A stretch of 11,893 nucleotides of DNA from an uncultured bacterium (GTDB lineage Bacteria; Cloacimonadota; Cloacimonadia; Cloacimonadales; Cloacimonadaceae), in assembly GCA_937960795.1 (NCBI GenBank), contig CALGPA010000108.1:1-11893 (forward strand). Direction: 5' to 3'. Below, piece by piece: positions 1 through 5,508 of this stretch (position 1 is its first letter; each line of letters opens with the position of its first letter). Below the pieces are notes generated by a model, which saw only the letters and a program-made list of their open reading frames with translations, was not told where the DNA came from and searched no databases. The position numbers and the translations under genes are program-made.

Positions 1-348
1 TCTGATATATTCCGAGGTCGTGATAAAAGTAACGGTATCATTGGCATCAATGTCAACTCCGGTTATTGAAACAAAAAGGTCACTTCCTCCCATCCACTGT
101 CTCCACATAAGTTCGCCCTGAGGGTTTAACTTCGTTATTGTTAGATAATAAGAGTGGAATTCAAAGGTATCGTCTGCGTTCCCTAATACTACTACACTAT
201 TGTCGGAACATACGAAGATTGACCGAGAAGCCTGGGAATCAACATTGGCGAATTCAGCAGTATACACATACCCACTCTGAGCACGTATAGAATTACATAC
301 AAACCATAATACCACTGAAACCGCAATTAGATGAATCGATCTTTTCAT
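1..348 (-). CDS. secreted protein, N-terminal part, cut by left edge
   Basis: The frame is open for 116 codons from an ATG at 348-346 to the window edge, without a stop. The start has a good ribosome binding site (GAGG at 359-356, seven bases upstream). Residues 1-23 look like a type I signal peptide: MKR, then a hydrophobic stretch (LIAVSVVLWFVC), then a likely cut after Ala23 (SIRA/QSG). The Cys at 18 is not in a lipobox, so a lipoprotein is unlikely. The mature part has short alternating beta-like segments and a pattern of the kind KLNPQGELMW...GG...VDIDANDTV. That recalls SBBP-type beta-propeller repeats found in secreted proteins of FCB bacteria. The fold call is inference; the export call is firmer. 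The C-terminus, where a type IX sorting domain might sit, lies outside the window. A possible 34-residue ORF lies 32 bases upstream on the same strand. Confidence 0.75.
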   Translation of the reverse strand, partial: MKRSIHLIAVSVVLWFVCNSIRAQSGYVYTAEFANVDSQASRSIFVCSDNSVVVLGNADDTFEFHSYYLTITKLNPQGELMWRQWMGGSDLFVSITGVDIDANDTVTFITTSEYIR

Positions 349-380
349 TAGGTCGCCTCACTTAATCTTATTCGTATATG

Positions 381-485
381 TTACTTAATTTCAGCTATCA
401 GGACCAAGTTTTTAATGATGTTATGTTGAGTCCCAAATGTTGGTGTAAATTCCAACTCGTTATTTATCAGGTTCTTTGAGGACAT
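381..485 (-). CDS. possible small ORF, 34 residues, unknown
   Basis: An ATG at 485-483 opens 34 codons to a TAA at 383-381 (protein starts MSSKNLINNELEF). A fair Shine-Dalgarno match (GAGGG) lies about seven bases upstream, and the stop is 32 bases before the start of the secreted protein gene on the same strand. A loose promoter-like pair is readable upstream: TTGACT, then 17 bases, then AAGAAT. I recognise no family and see no signal peptide or membrane segment. It may be a leader peptide, a relic, or chance. Spacing and RBS are the only support. Confidence 0.25.
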   Translation of the reverse strand: MSSKNLINNELEFTPTFGTQHNIIKNLVLIAEIK

Positions 486-502
486 CTGATATCCCTCGTT
501 AC

Positions 503-688
503 TCACTTTCTATCTAAAGTCTTACGAGCATTTGCATTCTTTTCATTTTGTCTATCCAAGTCAAGATCTTTTTCATCAAAAGCTACCGTGTCGCGACGGG
601 CTGAGACTCTATAAAGAGACAGTGAAATCTGCAAATCCTGAGCAAAATGAATCGTGGGGACACCGCCCGGTGCTCCCCACGGTTTTTT
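503..688 (-). pseudogene. orphan C-terminal coding-like stretch (possible relic)
   Basis: One minus-strand frame stays open for 61 codons and ends at TGA 505-503. No convincing start codon or RBS is visible. The last 30 or so residues read like a real, highly charged protein tail, with runs such as AFDEKDLDLDRQNEKNA, followed by NARKTLDRK. The upstream half crosses the terminator hairpin at 653-690 and is not protein-like. A reasonable reading is the 3' end of a gene whose front was lost when the repeat-bearing segment at 720-824 arrived. A chance frame is the alternative. No family is recognised. Confidence 0.2.
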
Positions 689-690
689 TT
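653..690 (+). terminator. strong rho-independent terminator
   Basis: CGTGGGGA (653-660) pairs with TCCCCACG (674-681). The stem continues inward with CACC/GGTG past one bulged C at 673. Eight Ts follow at 683-690. The T-run makes it directional for plus-strand transcription; on the other strand only a weak T-rich tail follows. No plus-strand gene is visible upstream in 350-650. It may therefore end an unseen small transcript or shield against read-through at the edge of an inserted element. Confidence 0.7.
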
Positions 691-719
691 ATCATCTAAA
701 CCGAGACTGATGAACTGCC

Positions 720-824
720 ATTTGCAGAAATGGTGATCAGATTTGCAGAAACGGTGATCAGAATCTTGCCCCAAAATGCCATTTGCAGTTTTCAGTGATC
801 AGATTTGCAGTTTTCAGTGATCAC
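720..824. repeat. four 21-22 bp direct repeats in two pairs (transposon-end-like)
   Basis: Units lie at 720-740, 741-761, 781-802 and 803-824. All begin ATTTGCAG and end GTGATCA(G/C). The first pair has AAATG or AAACG in the middle; the second pair has TTTTCA. Both pairs are preceded by GCC, and 19 bases separate them. Unit spacing is about two helical turns, so all sites face the same side of the DNA. This resembles the multiple terminal repeats of IS21-family elements, whose transposase binds several sites per end. No istA or istB gene is in the window, so this would be a solo or relic end. Operators or replication iterons are alternatives; I see no DnaA box or rep gene. It is not a CRISPR array: the first and second units of each pair abut with no spacer. 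Confidence 0.7.
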
Positions 825-856
825 TTATACCTATAGCCCTTGGCTCTACCTTAAAA

Positions 857-917
857 GCCTTAATCAAGTGATCATCCCCCCTTAATCAAGCCTTAATTAT
901 TAACGCTTGATTAAGGC
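857..917. repeat. nested inverted repeats around a CCTTAATCAAG core
   Basis: The core CCTTAATCAAG occurs at 858-868 and 880-890 in one orientation, and its complement CTTGATTAAGG at 906-916. CCTTAATCAAGC (880-891) pairs perfectly with GCTTGATTAAGG (905-916) over 12 bases, with a 13-base AT-rich loop. GCCTTAATCAAG (857-868) can pair with the same right arm (906-917). Two competing arms for one partner suggest protein binding or an alternative fold rather than a terminator, as there is no T-run. It lies between the direct repeats and the hsdM relic and may belong to the same element. Confidence 0.6.
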
Positions 918-1010
918 TTGACCAACGAGTGATTAACTGTCAGAAGCCGGGGAAAAGGGTGGAAAATACTTGGTTAACATTATAGTGGATTATAGCGGCG
1001 GATGACTTTT

Positions 1011-1029
1011 GGGTGGACAAAAATCCACT
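1011..1029. promoter_or_regulatory. short hairpin motif, copy 1 (upstream of hsdM relic)
   Basis: GGGTGGACAAAAATCCACT: GTGGA (1013-1017) pairs with TCCAC (1024-1028) around a six-base A-rich loop. A second copy, 17 of 19 bases identical and with the same pairing, is at 3240-3258 upstream of nrdD. Copy 1 ends 45 bases before the hsdM start codon. The role is unknown. An operator palindrome or a lineage-specific upstream element are both possible. Confidence 0.4.
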
Positions 1030-1074
1030 GTGCGTTTACTTGATAAGAAAGACAAATCTGGCTGTGAGGCATAA

Positions 1075-1345
1075 ATGACAAAAGAACAAAAAAGAGACGA
1101 GCAGCATCGTACCATCTGGCAGATTGCCAATGACTTGCGGGGCAGTGTGAACGGATGGGATGTCAAATCTTTGTATTGGATTATTGTTTTACAGATCTAT
1201 CTCGGAAAACCAGACTGAGTATTCGATCCGAAAAGAACGCCGATCCGGTAACGCCGGCTTTGACTATACCAGGTTGCCCGATGACGTAGCTGAATACGGC
1301 AGAGCGGACACGGTGAAAGAAAAAGGCTTTTACAACCTGTCTTCG
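1075..1345 (+). pseudogene. hsdM: type I restriction-modification methyltransferase HsdM, N-terminal relic with frameshift
   Basis: From the ATG at 1075 (GAGG at 1066-1069 as RBS) the frame reads MTKEQKRDEQHRTIWQIAND and on to GWDVKS, the characteristic start of HsdM (the M.EcoR124I-like N-terminal helical domain). The frame then breaks. Homology resumes one frame over with GLLFYRSISENQTEY, then NAGFDYTRLPDD and GRADTVKEKGFY, up to about 1345. Aligned with the usual KxYVLGLLFYR, the break fits loss of two bases around 1171-1177. In intact HsdM the next motif would be PSELF, but here homology stops. Only about 90 of the usual 500 or so codons remain, so the methylase domain with the SAM-binding and NPPY motifs is absent. 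No hsdS or hsdR is nearby. The gene is dead, and the downstream break is close to the 3' end of the convergent DUF3795 gene. Confidence 0.85.
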
Positions 1346-1413
1346 ATCAAACGTAGAGAACGGCTAGTGACGCTCTCGTGTCGGGCCACGTTTGGAGCTT
1401 TTAGGCTGGATAG

Positions 1414-1860
1414 CTATGTCAGGCTTTTATGGGTTACCCCTTTCGCTACTAGTACGTCTTGTTCTATGAGCCAAGCAGTGATGCCGATCTCTCTGATACG
1501 CTCATTGTTTTTTATGATAAAGGGATAGTCATCGGTGAATGCTCTCAGTTTCTCGCAGGGGAATTCGTCGCAGAGAGCGCAAACTTCCAGACATTTAGCC
1601 TTGGCGCAGATGCGGATCTCACAAGCGGGATTGCCACAGCCGCCGATGCAGAGGGGGGATGTTTTATCCAGTTCTTTCAGCTCAGCCAGCACCTTCCAGA
1701 AGCCATCAAACTCAGGATACATAAAGCTGCCGAAGCCTTCCCAGCCATCCTCCTGCATGATCTCATGCAGTTTGTTCGCAGCCTGGGGCAGTCCATTTAC
1801 GATGCTGCACATCTTGCAGTAAAGGCCGCAATAACAGAGATAGTCCTTTGATTCTTTCAT
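1414..1860 (-). CDS. DUF3795 cysteine-rich protein
   Basis: 148 residues with a clear RBS (AAGGAG, seven bases before the ATG at 1860). Two Cys clusters mark the family. The N-terminal one is CYCGLYCKMC (residues about 9-18). The central one contains PLCIGGCGNPACEIRIC, then CLEVCALCDEFPCEKL. This layout is typical of DUF3795, small soluble proteins of anaerobic bacteria and archaea thought to bind zinc or another metal through these cysteines; no reaction is established. Length is near normal, and the C-terminal helix with the family-like WLIEQ segment is present, so it looks intact. It is the last gene of a three-gene minus-strand operon, 24 bases after the hydrolase stop. Its 3' end converges on the hsdM relic. 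No terminator with a T-run is visible beyond it. Confidence 0.85.
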   Translation of the reverse strand: MKESKDYLCYCGLYCKMCSIVNGLPQAANKLHEIMQEDGWEGFGSFMYPEFDGFWKVLAELKELDKTSPLCIGGCGNPACEIRICAKAKCLEVCALCDEFPCEKLRAFTDDYPFIIKNNERIREIGITAWLIEQDVLVAKGVTHKSLT

Positions 1861-1884
1861 GCTTATACTCCTTGCAATAATGGT

Positions 1885-2640
1885 TTATAAATCAACGATT
1901 AGCAGCCCCTCTTGCATCAGGGGTAAACTGCTATGTACCTGGCCATTTTGGATGAACCAGGCACCGCCACAATAGATGTCACCATCATCTAAAGTGGAAT
2001 CCATCACATTGCAGACCAGAACATCACACTTGAGTTTGCGATATTCTTCCAGATAATAGGGGAACTCCTGCTCATCCCAGATCTGTTGAATATCATCGGT
2101 AAAAGGAAAGGCTCGTGCCAGGGGGTGTAAACACAGGCTTGGCATTTGGCTGCACAACTGATGAACTTGCGCTTCATCAAACAGGTCGCCGCAGAGCAAT
2201 ACGCCAAGCCTGCCATAGGCAGTTTCGCTGACCATTTGCCTTACACCGCAAGCGTAACAATCCCGGGATACCTTCGATGGCATCCAGGTGTCAGTTATTC
2301 TGCGATAATGCAGACAAGGCTCTCCAGTGTGATCATAGATCAGGTATGTATCATAGATCAGGCCATCGGAGTTTTCCAGGTAACCGAATCCGATGCCGAT
2401 GGATAGTTTGCGCGCGCAATCTCTGATTATCTTCAGTTCCGGAGCATTTTCTTGCAAGGAGATCTCCAGATCCGAGGGATAATCTCCCAGAGAGTCCAAT
2501 CCACCCAATACGGCTTCCGGGAAAGTGATCAGATCGCAATTGGCTTCTTTTGCTATCCGCACTATTTGGAGCATGCAGGCTACGGCCTGATGGATATCGT
2601 CGATTATTGGAATGGTGGCAGCTGCGATCCGTACATTCAT
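1885..2640 (-). CDS. carbon-nitrogen hydrolase (nitrilase superfamily) with atypical catalytic triad
   Basis: 251 residues, close to the usual length of a single-domain C-N hydrolase. Such enzymes cleave non-peptide C-N bonds of amides or nitriles with a Glu-Lys-Cys triad in the cytoplasm. The Glu region is clear (LITFPEAVLGG, Glu42). The Cys region is clear (LGVLLCGDLFDEA, Cys150). The position where the Lys normally sits (YRK followed by a hydrophobic residue) reads YRRI, with Arg114 from an AGA codon. A late alpha-beta segment with a CDVLVCN-type strand and a final GLLIVDL strand are present, so the fold looks complete. I chose the ATG at 2640, seven bases after the upstream gene's stop. 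A TTG at 2664 is possible but has no Shine-Dalgarno and would overlap that gene. The site before the ATG is weak (GGTAAG), so translational coupling is likely. The substrate is unknown, and the Lys-to-Arg change raises the possibility of altered or lost activity. Confidence 0.8.
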   Translation of the reverse strand: MNVRIAAATIPIIDDIHQAVACMLQIVRIAKEANCDLITFPEAVLGGLDSLGDYPSDLEISLQENAPELKIIRDCARKLSIGIGFGYLENSDGLIYDTYLIYDHTGEPCLHYRRITDTWMPSKVSRDCYACGVRQMVSETAYGRLGVLLCGDLFDEAQVHQLCSQMPSLCLHPLARAFPFTDDIQQIWDEQEFPYYLEEYRKLKCDVLVCNVMDSTLDDGDIYCGGAWFIQNGQVHSSLPLMQEGLLIVDL

Positions 2641-2647
2641 TCTTAAC

Positions 2648-3019
2648 TTACCGATGCTGATCAAAGAGGATCATATTGCCATCCGGATCACTGATGGTGA
2701 AGCTGGCAGGGCCGCTCTCCCTTTCGCTATCCAGTTTTATGGGAGCTATGCCTTCGCTTTCAAAAGCTTCTTTGAGCTCCCGGATATCTTGAAACTGCTC
2801 CAGATTGTTGGCAGACTGATCCCAACCGGGATTGAAGGTGATGATATTGCCGGTTAACATACCTTGAAACAGGCCGATTACACAATCGTCATTTTTCAGG
2901 ATCAACCAGTTATGACTGATGTCACCACCGATTGGCATGAAGCCCAGCTTCTCGTAAAACGCCTTTGATGCCTCGATGTCTTTGACACTAAGGCTTATGG
3001 AATATGCGCCTAATTGCAT
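2648..3019 (-). CDS. VOC superfamily (glyoxalase/bleomycin-resistance fold) protein
   Basis: 123 residues with two beta-alpha-beta-beta-beta modules typical of a single VOC domain. Module one has SISLSVKDIEASKAFYEKLG followed by WLILKND and a GLFQGM strand. Module two has ITFNPGWDQ, a helix around ELKEAFESEG, and the closing ISDPDGNMILFDQH. The usual metal-ligand positions do not carry the classical His/Glu set (Ser where His is common in the first strand), so a metal-dependent lyase role is not supported. Many relatives are annotated only as VOC or glyoxalase-like proteins. The start has a strong RBS (AAGGAG, six bases away). It is the first confident gene of the minus-strand operon with the hydrolase and DUF3795 genes. 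A possible 37-residue ORF overlaps its first bases. Confidence 0.85.
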   Translation of the reverse strand: MQLGAYSISLSVKDIEASKAFYEKLGFMPIGGDISHNWLILKNDDCVIGLFQGMLTGNIITFNPGWDQSANNLEQFQDIRELKEAFESEGIAPIKLDSERESGPASFTISDPDGNMILFDQHR

Positions 3020-3123
3020 TCTCTTCTCCTTTGAAGCTGTTGTTTACTCAATTCTGCAAATATATGTGCAAGGCTCTCATTGTCAATAGCAATCACATTC
3101 CCATCGATTTTTATCCATTTCAT
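3010..3123 (-). CDS. possible small ORF, 37 residues, overlapping the VOC gene start
   Basis: An ATG at 3123-3121 opens 37 codons to a TAG at 3012-3010, ending 10 bases inside the VOC gene in another frame. The peptide starts MKWIKIDGNVIAIDNES and has an amphipathic helix (LAHIFAELSKQQLQ) and a basic tail. The composition is protein-like, and the VOC RBS lies within its 3' end, an arrangement compatible with translational coupling. No Shine-Dalgarno precedes the ATG. The same frame stays open upstream to about 3165, where TTG codons could serve. I recognise no family. It could be a coupled small protein, a leader, or the tail of a decayed gene. Confidence 0.35.
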   Translation of the reverse strand: MKWIKIDGNVIAIDNESLAHIFAELSKQQLQRRRECN

Positions 3124-3239
3124 TTCTGTGCGGGTATCTGCAAAGAGACGCCAAATCAAACCCAATCAACCAGAATGGCGAGGGCCTCAAAATCATGCCG
3201 GGAAAAAAATAAATCCTGCTGCAGACTGCTTTTAAGTGG

Positions 3240-3258
3240 GGGTGGAAAAACATCCACT
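3240..3258. promoter_or_regulatory. short hairpin motif, copy 2 (upstream of nrdD)
   Basis: GGGTGGAAAAACATCCACT: GTGGA (3242-3246) pairs with TCCAC (3253-3257) around a six-base loop. It matches copy 1 at 1011-1029 at 17 of 19 positions. It directly abuts, by one base, the TTGACA of a candidate promoter. An operator at the -35 element is a reasonable reading. The motif does not resemble the NrdR box that usually controls ribonucleotide reductase genes. Confidence 0.4.
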
Positions 3259-3285
3259 TGACAGATTGCTAAGTGAGCTTATCTA
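3258..3285 (+). promoter_or_regulatory. candidate sigma-70-type promoter for nrdDG
   Basis: A perfect TTGACA (3258-3263) is followed after 16 bases by TATCTA (3280-3285), a moderate -10 match. The implied start near 3292 would leave a 5' leader of about 95 bases before nrdD. The leader ends with GGGAG six bases before the ATG. The -10 is only half consensus, so the call is tentative. Confidence 0.4.
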
Positions 3286-3387
3286 TGTATTTCGAGTCTT
3301 GATTAGCTTTTTTCAAAAAGCGCGGTCAGGCTTCTAAGTAATTATAAAAGAGAAGATTAGTGATACACTTATTTTCAGGGAGTTGCC

Positions 3388-5508
3388 ATGTTTACAAAGA
3401 TACGGAAGAGAAATGGACAAACCGTCGATTTTGATCAATTTAAGATAAGCCGAGCCATCCACAAAGCCGCTCAAGCTACGGGAGAATTTGATGAAGAGAT
3501 GGCGGACAAGCTCTGTCTGAGGGTCATCAATCTCGCCATGCAGACCATCAGCGAAGAAAGCCCCGAAGTAGAAAAAATTCAGGACATTGTGGAAGAAGTT
3601 CTACTCGCGTCTCCCTACAAAAAAACAGCTAAGGCATATGTCATCTATCGGGATCAGCATGCCCGGATCCGCGAGATGGTCTCCACCGCCGGAGTGAAGC
3701 TCATTGACCAATATCTGCACAAGCTGGATTGGCAGGTGAATGAAAACTCCAATATGGCATATTCGCTGCAGGGACTAAATAACTATATCGCAGCAGAAGT
3801 GAGCAAGACCTATTGGCTGAATAATATCTATCCTCCCGAGATTCGCGAAGCTCACAACCACGGGGACATGCACATCCATGATCTGGGCCAGCTCTCCGTC
3901 TATTGTGTGGGTTGGGATTTGATGGATCTTTTGACGATCGGCTTCAGAGGAGTCGAGGGCAAGGTTGAGAGTTCTCCGGCGCGGCATTTTCGCAGTGCCT
4001 TGGGGCAGATAGTCAATTTCTTTTACACTCTCCAGGGTGAGGCAGCAGGAGCTCAGGCATTTTCTAGCTTTGATACGCTTTTGGCCCCCTTCATCTATTA
4101 TGATGATCTCAGCTATGAAGAGGTAAAGCAAGCCCTGCAAGAATTTGTTTTCAACCTAAACGTGCCGACTCGGGTGGGATTTCAGACTCCTTTTACGAAC
4201 ATCACCATGGATCTCTTCCCGCCTGAAATATACAAAGATCAGCCTGCCATCATCGGCGGCAAGCCCACCGACAAGAGCTATTCGGATTTTCAGCCGCAGA
4301 TGGACATGCTAAACAAGGCATTTTTGGAAGTGATGGTCGAAGGAGATGCCAAAGGTCGCGTCTTTACCTTCCCGATCCCGACCTACAATATCACCAAGGA
4401 TTTTGATTGGGAAAATCCCGCCATCGAATATCTTTGGGAAGCCACTGCCAAATATGGCATTCCATATTTTTCAAACTTTGTCAATAGCGACTTGGATCCC
4501 AATGACGCTCGCAGCATGTGCTGCCGGCTGAGATTGGACACTCGCAAGCTGGAAGCTCGTGGTGGCGGTCTTTTTGGCGCCAATCCTCTCACCGGATCGA
4601 TCGGGGTCGTGACCCTGAATCTCCCTCGGGTGGGGCATCTGGCAGAGAATGAGGCAGACTTCTTTGGGCATCTGGAGAGAGTGGTGAATCTGGCAATGTC
4701 GTCCCTTGAGATCAAGCGTAAGGTCTTGGAATCCTATACCGATAACGGGCTCTATCCATACACGCGCTACTATCTGAAGAGCATTCGTGAGCGCTATGAG
4801 CAGTTTTGGAAAAACCACTTCTCCACCATCGGCATCATTGGCATGAACGAAGCTTGTGAGAACTTCCTGGGCAGCGGAGTGGGAAGCGCCAAGGGTCGGG
4901 ATTTTGCTCTGAAAGTGATGGACTATCTGCGCGAAAAGCTCATCAGATATCAGGAGCTCACCGGGAACCACTACAATCTCGAAGCTACTCCCGCCGAGGG
5001 AACCAGCTATCGTCTGGCGATCTTGGACAAGCAGAATTATCCCGGCATCAAAAGCGCCAATTCACAAGGGGATGCTCCCTTCTATACAAATAGCACGCAA
5101 CTGCCGGTGAACTTCTCGGATGACATCTTTGAAGTGCTTGACCTGCAGGATCAATTGCAGACCAAATACACCGGTGGCACAGTGCTGCATATCTTCGGCG
5201 GAGAGCGCATTGAGCATCCCGGCAGCGTCAAGAAACTGGTGAGGACCATCTGCTCAAACTATCATCTGCCATATTTCACCTTCTCCCCTACCTTTAGCGT
5301 GTGTCCAAACCACGGCTATCAGGTGGGTGAGCAAGCTTTGTGCACGATTTGCGGGAGCAAGTGCGAAGTCTTTTCCAGGATCGTGGGCTACCTGCGCCCG
5401 GTGTCTCAATGGAACGAAGGGAAGCAGGCGGAGTTTAAGATGCGCACCACTTTTGACACGCATAAGGTGCGTCCTGATCACAAGGTCAAAAACGAGAATC
5501 TGGCATGA
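3388..5508 (+). CDS. nrdD: anaerobic ribonucleoside-triphosphate reductase, class III
   Basis: Glycyl-radical enzyme that reduces ribonucleoside triphosphates to dNTPs without oxygen, supplying DNA precursors in the cytoplasm. 706 residues, normal for the family. Residues 1 to about 95 form an ATP-cone allosteric domain (starting KIRKRNGQTVDF, ending near AYVIYRDQH). The reductase barrel follows, with HIHDLG and Cys173 in YCVGWD, and the CCRLRLD motif at Cys378-Cys379 that should carry the thiyl radical. NPLTGSIGVVTLN ends at Asn411, matching the conserved active-site Asn. A C-terminal zinc site is visible as CPNH (639-642) and CTIC (652-655). The glycyl radical loop RIVGYLRPV places the radical on Gly667. 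All key residues are present, so the enzyme looks functional. The start is set by GGGAG six bases before the ATG. It overlaps nrdG by four bases (ATGA). A candidate promoter and hairpin motif lie upstream. Confidence 0.97.
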   Translation: MFTKIRKRNGQTVDFDQFKISRAIHKAAQATGEFDEEMADKLCLRVINLAMQTISEESPEVEKIQDIVEEVLLASPYKKTAKAYVIYRDQHARIREMVSTAGVKLIDQYLHKLDWQVNENSNMAYSLQGLNNYIAAEVSKTYWLNNIYPPEIREAHNHGDMHIHDLGQLSVYCVGWDLMDLLTIGFRGVEGKVESSPARHFRSALGQIVNFFYTLQGEAAGAQAFSSFDTLLAPFIYYDDLSYEEVKQALQEFVFNLNVPTRVGFQTPFTNITMDLFPPEIYKDQPAIIGGKPTDKSYSDFQPQMDMLNKAFLEVMVEGDAKGRVFTFPIPTYNITKDFDWENPAIEYLWEATAKYGIPYFSNFVNSDLDPNDARSMCCRLRLDTRKLEARGGGLFGANPLTGSIGVVTLNLPRVGHLAENEADFFGHLERVVNLAMSSLEIKRKVLESYTDNGLYPYTRYYLKSIRERYEQFWKNHFSTIGIIGMNEACENFLGSGVGSAKGRDFALKVMDYLREKLIRYQELTGNHYNLEATPAEGTSYRLAILDKQNYPGIKSANSQGDAPFYTNSTQLPVNFSDDIFEVLDLQDQLQTKYTGGTVLHIFGGERIEHPGSVKKLVRTICSNYHLPYFTFSPTFSVCPNHGYQVGEQALCTICGSKCEVFSRIVGYLRPVSQWNEGKQAEFKMRTTFDTHKVRPDHKVKNENLA

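Noticed and set aside
596..652. TPP riboswitch suggested by CTGAGA at 601-606
   Set aside because: The other conserved parts of the THI element are missing and no thiamine gene follows on that strand.
583..774. Minus-strand frame with the repeated peptide SDHRFCK/SDHHFCK
   Set aside because: The peptide repeat is just the translation of the direct DNA repeats, and the frame also crosses the terminator hairpin.
720..824. CRISPR array
   Set aside because: Units in each pair abut without spacers, the cores differ between pairs, and no cas gene is present.
1160..1528. 122-codon plus-strand frame taken as a whole gene
   Set aside because: Only its first 60 or so codons match HsdM, out of frame with the true start at 1075. 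The rest is antisense to the DUF3795 gene.
2641..2664. TTG at 2664 as the C-N hydrolase start
   Set aside because: The bases upstream are anti-Shine-Dalgarno in character and the extension overlaps the VOC gene. The ATG at 2640 begins right at the first family beta strand.
3004..3261. 85-codon plus-strand frame before nrdD
   Set aside because: It starts inside the VOC gene on the other strand, lacks an RBS, and ends within the candidate promoter region.
3130..3387. Cobalamin riboswitch or NrdR box upstream of nrdD
   Set aside because: No conserved B12-box core and no NrdR-type palindrome could be read. Only the short hairpin motif and a candidate promoter are visible.
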